Assembly (NCBI RefSeq): GCF_019320115.1
Contig: NC_089598.1
Location: 79,610,570 to 79,674,569, forward strand
Direction: 5' to 3'
From: Miscanthus floridulus
Lineage: Eukaryota; Streptophyta; Magnoliopsida; Poales; Poaceae
DNA: 64,000 bases
The notes under the pieces are model-generated. The model saw only the letters and a program-made list of their open reading frames with translations, did not search any database and was not told the DNA's origin. Within the stretch, counting starts at the first letter, position 1; each line of letters begins with the position of its first letter. This document shows, one piece after another, positions 56,956 to 64,000 of the stretch. Made by a program: the position numbers and the translations under genes.

Positions 56956-59523
56956 GCCTCCCCACCGCCGTTGACGTGGCCGTGTCCGCCGTGGCTCGTC
57001 ACCGTGCTCAACGCGCGCACATGGGCAGCCCTGCTTAGGTCATCATCGGCCGAACGACCACTTTGGCTGGGTTTGCGGTGTGCCCCTAGTGCTTATCCCC
57101 TATCTCTACTGTCCTGTTAGCGATGACAGCTCGCTCCAATGCACCCTGTTGCTCCATATCGCCGCTTAGGGTAGGCGTTAGGGTCGAAGATGGGGTTCGG
57201 CTTGTTAGTTGGGTCGGTGCAACCCTCGAGTGGCTGGCGTACCACCTAGTGCCACTGTCCGCCACGCTGGTGATCGCGACGCGTCTCAGAGACCTCTCCG
57301 GTGCGAAGGTGAAAAGATACGAGGGCTCCATTACAAAGTCGATGTCTATAGAAATAGTACATGTAGTGTTCGCGCTATTGTCTGATAATGCGAGGGCATT
57401 TTTGCAATAGTGCTAGCGCGTGGGCTTCCTGTCATGGGCCGCCTCCTTGCATGGGTCGGGCCCCGCGTGGGCCGCGTTGGGTCAAAATCGGTTTATCTTT
57501 TTCATGAAAAATAGAAATAGCTTTTCATTTTAATTCGGAGCTAAACTTTGGTAATTAATATAAAATAATGTATATATCCAAAAATTGTGAAACTAATTTT
57601 GTTAGGTTCCCAAAAACATTGTCTCCCTGTTAGTATAGTTAGTTCATACATATCTGTGTGGTTGCTAAGGAGCATTAAAATAGTTGAGATGCTTAGTATT
57701 ATTTCGATTAATAAATGTAGGACTTTTTGTGGTAGATTGGTGATAGCAAAAACCCTAAAAATTTTATAGTAGCTTCATTGTATTTTTATGTGCTCTATAA
57801 TCTTTGTAGCCCTAGAATAGACTACTTAATAGGGTAGCTAAATACCCATTAAGACTAAAGGAATAATGGCATGATATTGGTTTATAAAAGTTAAGCACTT
57901 GTAGGGTGAGCTTGAAAGCTATTTGGTAGAGATAATGATTAGCTTAGTATCTTAGTCATTAGAGCTAGGTTAGTAGCTTAGCATGTGTATTCTTATTTTA
58001 AGAGTTGTTGTTGCCAAAATACTAAGTGTTGCATCATCATTGCATGCATGTAGAGAATGAGTTGGTGGAGTTCATGACCGTCGGAGAGTAGGAGTACGAG
58101 GAGGTGATCGAGGAGTACGAGGAGGAGGTTCTCATACAGGAGGAAGCCTTGGAGCCATCGACGACTGACATAGTGGACAATCCGCCTACCCAAGGCAAGC
58201 CTCGGTGTATAACCCTTATTTTGAATAATCACTGGATATATATGTGATGTGCATTTACGTTACAAGATTTATATTGAAACTACATGTATAGATAAACCTA
58301 CCTATGAGTCCTACTAGCATAGGTCGAGTAGTTGCTATGCTTAGGCTATTGGTAGCGTGAGTATCCTACCATTAGTCACAATAGGTGATTATTATTATTA
58401 CTCTCATGATAAAATGGTGAAAGGAAATGGAGATTGGGCATGGATATGGTACGAGTATTGGTGGGTGTAATAGGTTGTGTCCCGCGGCCAACGGGGCATA
58501 GCTTGGTTACACTATTTTCCCTGTCCGTGTTGGTTAAGGACCATCCATTGTTGTGGATGGTAGTCAGGTCACAGACTTATTATCCTAAGCACACACTTGC
58601 TTATGGGAGCAGAAAGGCTCGTTGCTCTCTTGTCGTGGGTTCCGGCTCTTTTTAGACCAACTGATTGGAGGAGGAGATGGTGGAGGTCTAAGCACCACAC
58701 TGAGTCTGGGACTTAGGAGTGAGGGCTTAGAGTCTAAGTTTAGACGGAGACCTAGACCCCTTGACAGGAGAGTGGTGGGTTGGTCTTGCTTGTGCCTGGG
58801 GTACAAGCAGGGCATATGTTTCGAGGTACCTAGCTGGGATACATTAGTTCACGAATCACCGTGTGATACGATACGAGTTGGCTATGGTCTAGCACTGTAG
58901 TAAGAACTAGAAGATAAAAGGGGATGAATGGATCTGATTGCTCAACTCTTGCTTAAAAGTAGAACATGCGCTTACATAAAATGGTTAGCTAATGAACTAA
59001 TCATGACTGCCAATAAAACACATACATAAGGATTCACTACTAGTAATGCTTTTCGCAAAAAGGAAACCCAGCAAACTATAAAGGTTATCATATCCTTTGG
59101 AGTCAGGAAATTATTCCCACTAGTCGGGTAAGTCTTATGAGTACATTGTGTACTCGTGGTTTGTTTACCCCTATTGTAGGTACAGCTTGAGGAGTGGTTG
59201 TTGTGTGGAGGATTCTTCTGGTGGGCACAGACGGATCCTTGTATCTTATTGTTAGATGTTTATTTCAATTTCGCTGTTTAAATTCTGCATTCTAAACTTG
59301 GTATTGTAATAATGTATTTCTGAGAACTCTTATTGTATGAAATGGACTAAGTATTGTAAACTCGTTCTCATTATTGGGTTCTGGATGAAAAAACGTGGAT
59401 TGTTCTAGTTCTCCCTTGGGGTGTGCTCGATGAAACCGCCTGGTGTGGCTTACTTTCAGGGTGCTTAGTGTCTAGTGGAAGATAAGCGCCTCCAAAGGTG
59501 TGTTATTTTGGACGGTTCTACCA
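56956..59523 (+). repeat. Right part of the split Gypsy-like LTR
   Basis: It resumes the LTR begun at 43525 (inferred) and ends TTCTACCA just before a primer site. Joined, the LTR would be about 3.75 kb. Its last 1.5 kb is recognisable in reverse orientation at 59659-60574 and 62398 onward. Short frames inside are not genes. Confidence 0.65.
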
Positions 59524-59527
59524 TAGG

Positions 59528-59540
59528 TGGTATCAGAGCC
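59528..59540 (+). promoter_or_regulatory. Primer-binding site for initiator tRNA-Met
   Basis: TGGTATCAGAGCC four bases after the LTR end is the standard plant LTR-retrotransposon primer site complementary to the 3' end of initiator tRNA-Met. It fixes the LTR end and the plus orientation. Confidence 0.88.
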
Positions 59541-59658
59541 AATAATGAGTTATGAGTTTCATAACTCTTTTCAAAACCTAAAATTTGACCAACAAAAGTT
59601 TTGCAAAAAGTAGGATGCGGCACTAGTTTTATCTAATTAATTTTCTATAGGTACACTG

Positions 59659-60574
59659 TGGTAGAACCACCTAATCTAATGCCTTACATGAGTGCTTGTC
59701 TTCCATTAGACACTAAGCACTCGAGGGAGAACACTAAATTACTCGGTTTCATTGGGCACACCCCAAGGGAGAACCTAAAAATCCACATTTTTGCCATCAG
59801 GATCACAAATGATAGAATAAAGCTTATATCATCATTAACCATTTCCTACATCACTTTTAATACAATATCAGAGTATAATATTATTTATTATAGCAGCGGA
59901 ATGAATCATATTATCAGAGTTATGAGCAATTTAATTGAATAGCGGAATATAAACATGTGACCAGAATTACAACGAAAATAAATATCTAATCATGACATGA
60001 TGAAGTATTGTTATATAAACTACGACAATAGATTATAAAAACTTTCCTTATAAAAGCATTTGGTGAGAGTTATAAATAACAACTACGATCGCAGCGTAAA
60101 GGAATCCTCGCTGAGCCCACCAGGAGGTATCCACACACAAAGGTCAGTTCAAGCCTCCACCTATTACCTACAACAGGGGGAATAAAACCCTGAGTACTCA
60201 ATTGTACTTAGCAAGACTTACCCGACAGGAGAAAAGAAAAGACTCCAAGGATATGCAAGGCTATCTGGCTTGTGGGTTTATTGCATTTGCAGGAAGCATT
60301 ACTAAGCGTGCGTCCTTATGTTCGATTTTTATTAATAGCCGCATTGGTTCATTAACTAACCATTCTATATAAGCACCTGTGCTACTTTCAAGCAGGTGGT
60401 AAGCAATAAGATTTCCTTTGTCCATCTTCCATCTTTCATCTTTTAGTTCTTACTATGATGCTAAACCGTTGACAAGCCGTACCGGATCACCCGACGATTC
60501 ATGAATCAATGCCCCCAGCTAGGTACCCCGAAAACACACGCCCCACTTGTACCCTAGGCACAAGCAGGACCAAC
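59659..60574 (-). repeat. Related Gypsy-like LTR in opposite orientation, first part
   Basis: The reverse complement of 58780-59523 is recognisable here at about 75-80% by eye (CCTAATGCCTTACATG-type insert, then TTAGACACTAAGCACTC, CACACCCCAAGGGAGAAC). It is interrupted at 60574 by a solo LTR and continues at 62398. Only 135 bp separate its end from the end of the plus-strand LTR. Confidence 0.75.
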
Positions 60575-62397
60575 TGAAAGCTCTAGTTTGGTTTTGGTTA
60601 ATTGATGAAACCCTAAGTGCTAACCTAGTTTATCAAGATGATTATGAGATAGGTAGCACTACTCCAAGTGATGAAGCAATGGCGAAGATCATGACAATGG
60701 TGATGGTCAAATGCTTAAACTTGGAAAAGAAGAAAGAGAAAAACAAAAGGCTCAAGGCAAAGGTATAAAATGTAGGAGCCATTTTTGTTTTAGTGATCAA
60801 GGCACTTAGTGAGTGTGATCATATTTAGGATAGATAGCCGTACTATTAAGAGGAGTGAAACTCGTATCGAAATGCGGTTATCAAAGTGCCACTAGATGCT
60901 CTAATTCATTGCATATGCATTTAGGATCTAGTGAAGTATGAACACCCTTGAAAATGTTTGTGAAAATACGCTAACACATGTGCTCAAGTGATACACTTGG
61001 TGGTTGGCACATTTGATCAAGGGTGAAGAAGTTAGAAGTGAAATGGAGTTGGTCACAATGATGCTGGCGTCGGTCTACTAACCGGACGCTGGGTCACTCA
61101 GCGATCGGACGCTGAAACGCTATGTCCGGTCGAGCTGTCAGTCGGCACAGTACCTAGGGTATTGCACCGGACGCTGGTCTATGTCCGGTCAAGGTGGACC
61201 GGACGCATCCGGTCGAAGAAATACGCCTCGGGGAGCTTACTGGAAATGACCGGACGCTGGGGCTTCAGCGTCCGGTCAGTTCTACCGGAGCATCCGGTTA
61301 GCTTCGTAGCCGTTGAAATCTGACAAACAGCGTTTGAAGCTAGTGATGCGTGGCATCCATCGAGCGACCGGACGCTAAGTCTAGGATTCAATCAGTATGA
61401 CTGGAGCGTCCGGTCAGAGCGTGTTTTGCCCAGTGAAGGGGTATAACGGCTCTATTCCATGGTGGCTTCTATTTAAGCCCCATGGCCGGCTGAAGCTCTA
61501 ACTCTTGCACATTTTTTTGACATAGCAACCTTGTGAGCTTAGCCAAAGCCCTCCCACTCATCTCCATCATTGATCCATCATCATTGTGAGATTGGGAGAG
61601 AATCCAAGTGCATTGCTTGAGTGATTGCATCTAGAGGCACTTGGTATTCGTGTTGCGCTGCGAATTTCGCTTGTTACTCTTGGTGGTTGCCACCACCTAG
61701 ACGGTTGGAGCAGCGGTGAAGGATCAGCATGAGTTGGTGATTGTTCGTGGCCGCCTTCAGTGATTGTGAGGGGAGTTGGACCTTCCCTAGCGGAGTGCTG
61801 AAAGGTAACTCTAGTAAATTGCTTGTGTCATTGAGTTACCTCACTTGTGGGTAGGTTCTTGCGGTGTCCTATTGTGTGGACGAGGTTTGTGAAACACCTC
61901 TTAGCCGTCAAACCACCAAGTGTTGGTCGACACAATGAGGACGTAGCGTGTTGGCAAGCACGTGAACCTCAGGAGAAAATCGATTGTCTCTTGTCTTTAG
62001 CATTCTCCCGGTGATTGGCTATATATTCATCTTGTGATTGGTTCATCCCCTACACGTTGGTATAATCACCCTACTCACTTATCTACATTTTTGCAAACTA
62101 GTTGATACAAGCTCTTTAGTGTAATTAGAATTGAGAGCTTGCTTTATTATTTACATTCATCTAGTTGAGCTCTTTAGAGAAGCAAGATTGAGAGCTCTTA
62201 GTGAGTAATTACATAGCAAGTGTGTGTGCCTAAGTAATCATTGCAACTAGAATTGTTGGATAGGTGGCTTGCAACTCTTGTAGAGCTAGAGCAAGTTTGT
62301 ATTACGCTATTTGTCATACTAATCAAATTGCTCTAGTTGATTTGTAGATTTTTAAATAGGCTATTCACCCTCCCTCTAGCCATATTAGGAACTTTCA
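60575..62397 (+). mobile_element. Solo LTR with CCAAC target duplication
   Basis: It starts TGAAAGCTCTAGTTTGG and ends GGAACTTTCA, a 5-6 bp inverted end, and is flanked by CCAAC on both sides (60570-60574, 62398-62402). A TATA-like TATTTAAG lies near 61471. The end CCTCTAGCCATATTAGGA resembles grass Copia LTRs; the superfamily is an inference. No internal region follows, so it is a solo LTR of 1.82 kb. It contains many CCGGACGC/GCGTCCGG motifs. Confidence 0.82.
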
Positions 62398-64000
62398 CCA
62401 ACCCATCACTCTCCTGTCCTGGGTGTCTAGGTCCCTGTCTAAACTGGGACTCCAAACCCCCGCCCCTGAGTCCCGGACTCAATGCGGCGCAAGGACCTCC
62501 TCCACCAAAAACAAACCCTGATAGTCGGTCCGAAAAGAGCCGGATCCGTGACAAGAGAGCAACAAGTCTTCCAAGCGCCCATACACAAGTATGTGCTTAG
62601 GACAATAAGTTTGTGACCTACCTAGAGTCATATGCAACGATCAGTCCTTAACCGACTAGACAGGGATAAACAGTGTAACCAAGCTATGCCCCGTGTCCAC
62701 GGCGACACAACTCCTTACACTCACCAATACCCAAACCATATCCCTGCCCGGTCATCATTTTCCTTTCCACCATTTTCATATTTTCCAAGTGATAGTAATC
62801 CAATAATATATTTCCTATCTCTCGCGAGTGACAGGCAATCACTCGACTTCTACTGGAGTCCTGTAGCATAGCATTCTACACAATCCTATCATACTAGTAA
62901 GACTCAGGAATAAAGATGTATATGCAAGTGGGTTTCATTCAACTCCTTAAAACTTAATGCACAAATATAATTTAAACTGCAGAAAGTAGGGGTTATGCAC
63001 CGGGGCTTGCCTAGGATCCAACACTTAGGTTAGTGTTTGTTAGATGACACCCGTTTGGCGAGCATCTTCCATCCTAGCACTTGCTCAGTCCTTCCATCTA
63101 CGGGATAGGTTCACCAAACACCGTCTTCGGGTTTGGCTCCAACATCTCGTCCTTCACGTGGTGCATCTAGCGTACCTAGATGAGATGCAAGATACAAGTG
63201 CATGAATATGAAGAATAGTACCATGAGACGCATCACAAATAGCAAGCAAGACAAGCATAGTTTACACTAAACACTCTTAAGTACTTTGCGATGCTTAACT
63301 TAAACACCACACAATCTATCATGCTAAGATAGCAAAGTAGACGACAACACCAAGCATGACACAAGTTAAGTAGGTCGAAGTTACACAATTACATAAACTG
63401 GTCCTGACAAGACAGAGAGCAACCAATCCTGGACTCTAACTTTAAACAGCTATGACTCAAAAACTACTTAGCCAAATGCCACCAAATTTTAACAAAAACT
63501 AGATCATATAATTCACCACAATTTTTCTATAGACAAGATGCCCAGAAAACATCATTTGCACCCTTAATTTAATTGTAAATCATTTTAGAACTATTTATTA
63601 AGCACTAAGCAAGGTGACTCAATAACTCAGTCATATTGCATCCAATGAACATGAAATTTTTATCACAGCACATACATAGCATTGGTAGACTACCATAAAA
63701 ATTTCACAGCGATTGGAGCACCATAACTTTAGATACGAAAATAACAAGCAGGGCAAGCTAGAATTGCCTAATTAAGAAGATTAAATCATAACATTGTAAA
63801 AACAGTGCACAACCTGCAGATTTTATATTTTTCTTAGCTATATCATGTCATCACAAGATTAACAAAACTAGAATCACTATTTTTGGACTTCTATAACTCA
63901 AGATATGGCTCTGGTCAATTAAAAGCATTTCTAAAAGCACTTTTAGTGAATAATTAACACATCATACAAACCTTTATGGACCAACATATTTTATAGATCT
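62398..64000 (-). repeat. Opposite-orientation Gypsy-like LTR, second part, runs off the window
   Basis: It continues the LTR after the solo-LTR insertion. Segments such as CCTGTCCTGGGTGTCTAGGT and CCAATACCCAAACCATATCC match the reverse complement of 58100-58780. From about 63400 it shows AACTATGACTCAAAAACTA-type sequence without coding potential. The far end lies outside the window. Confidence 0.7.

Overview
This 64 kb window is nuclear DNA from a grass. The best fit is the Andropogoneae (sugarcane, sorghum, Miscanthus or maize group), judged from the repeat families: an Au-type SINE, CACTA elements with TTTGCCGAGTGCC subterminal repeats, Tat-lineage Ty3/Gypsy elements carrying antisense genes, Tourist-like MITEs, and GC-rich monocot exons beside AT-rich intergenic DNA. 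The species is an inference. A run of exactly 100 N at 34924-35023 marks an assembly gap.

Three intact-looking host genes, one tRNA gene and one broken host gene were found. They are: a truncated, frameshifted cytokinin dehydrogenase first exon (284-754, minus) fused to a retrotransposon pol fragment; a two-exon tetraspanin (31412-33718, minus); a two-exon Qa-SNARE syntaxin of the SYP12 type (35728-36731, plus); tRNA-Gly(GCC) at 37559-37629; and a ten-exon short-chain dehydrogenase of the DHRS12 type (37766-40547, minus). The host genes form a 9 kb island at 31.4-40.6 kb.

Most of the rest is nested transposable elements. 2.1-3.1 kb: solo LTR with target-site duplication (TSD) CTACC. 3.6-4.1 kb: LINE remnant. 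4173-14371: a 10.2 kb CACTA element (TSD TGT) with a ~650 bp-arm palindrome, a GC-rich minisatellite, a decayed TNP2-type transposase and a second TNPA-like gene. 17704-30197: a full-length Tat-type Ty3/Gypsy element (862 bp LTRs, TSD GCTTG) with gag-PR-RT-RNaseH-INT on the plus strand and a multi-exon plant-mobile-domain gene on the minus strand; it sits inside an older repeat that also holds two nested hAT-type MITEs. 44712-56955: a second Tat-related element on the minus strand. It lacks RT, RNase H and integrase but keeps gag, protease and two antisense genes, is arranged as a partial tandem (LTR-internal-LTR-internal-LTR fragment), and splits the LTR of a third element (43525-44711 plus 56956-59523, tRNA-Met primer site at 59528). 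From 59659 to the end lies a related LTR in the opposite orientation, interrupted by a solo LTR (60575-62397, TSD CCAAC).

The host genes appear independent of one another. The more unusual material is in the elements: antisense genes inside two Tat-related elements, one of which has discarded its polymerase and integrase; strong enrichment of GCCGAT/ATCGGC on both strands of the larger element; a repeat-plus-hairpin cassette present in introns at both ends of the CACTA element; and the CACTA giant palindrome. Coordinates and splice sites were read by eye. Identities are approximate and no database search was run.
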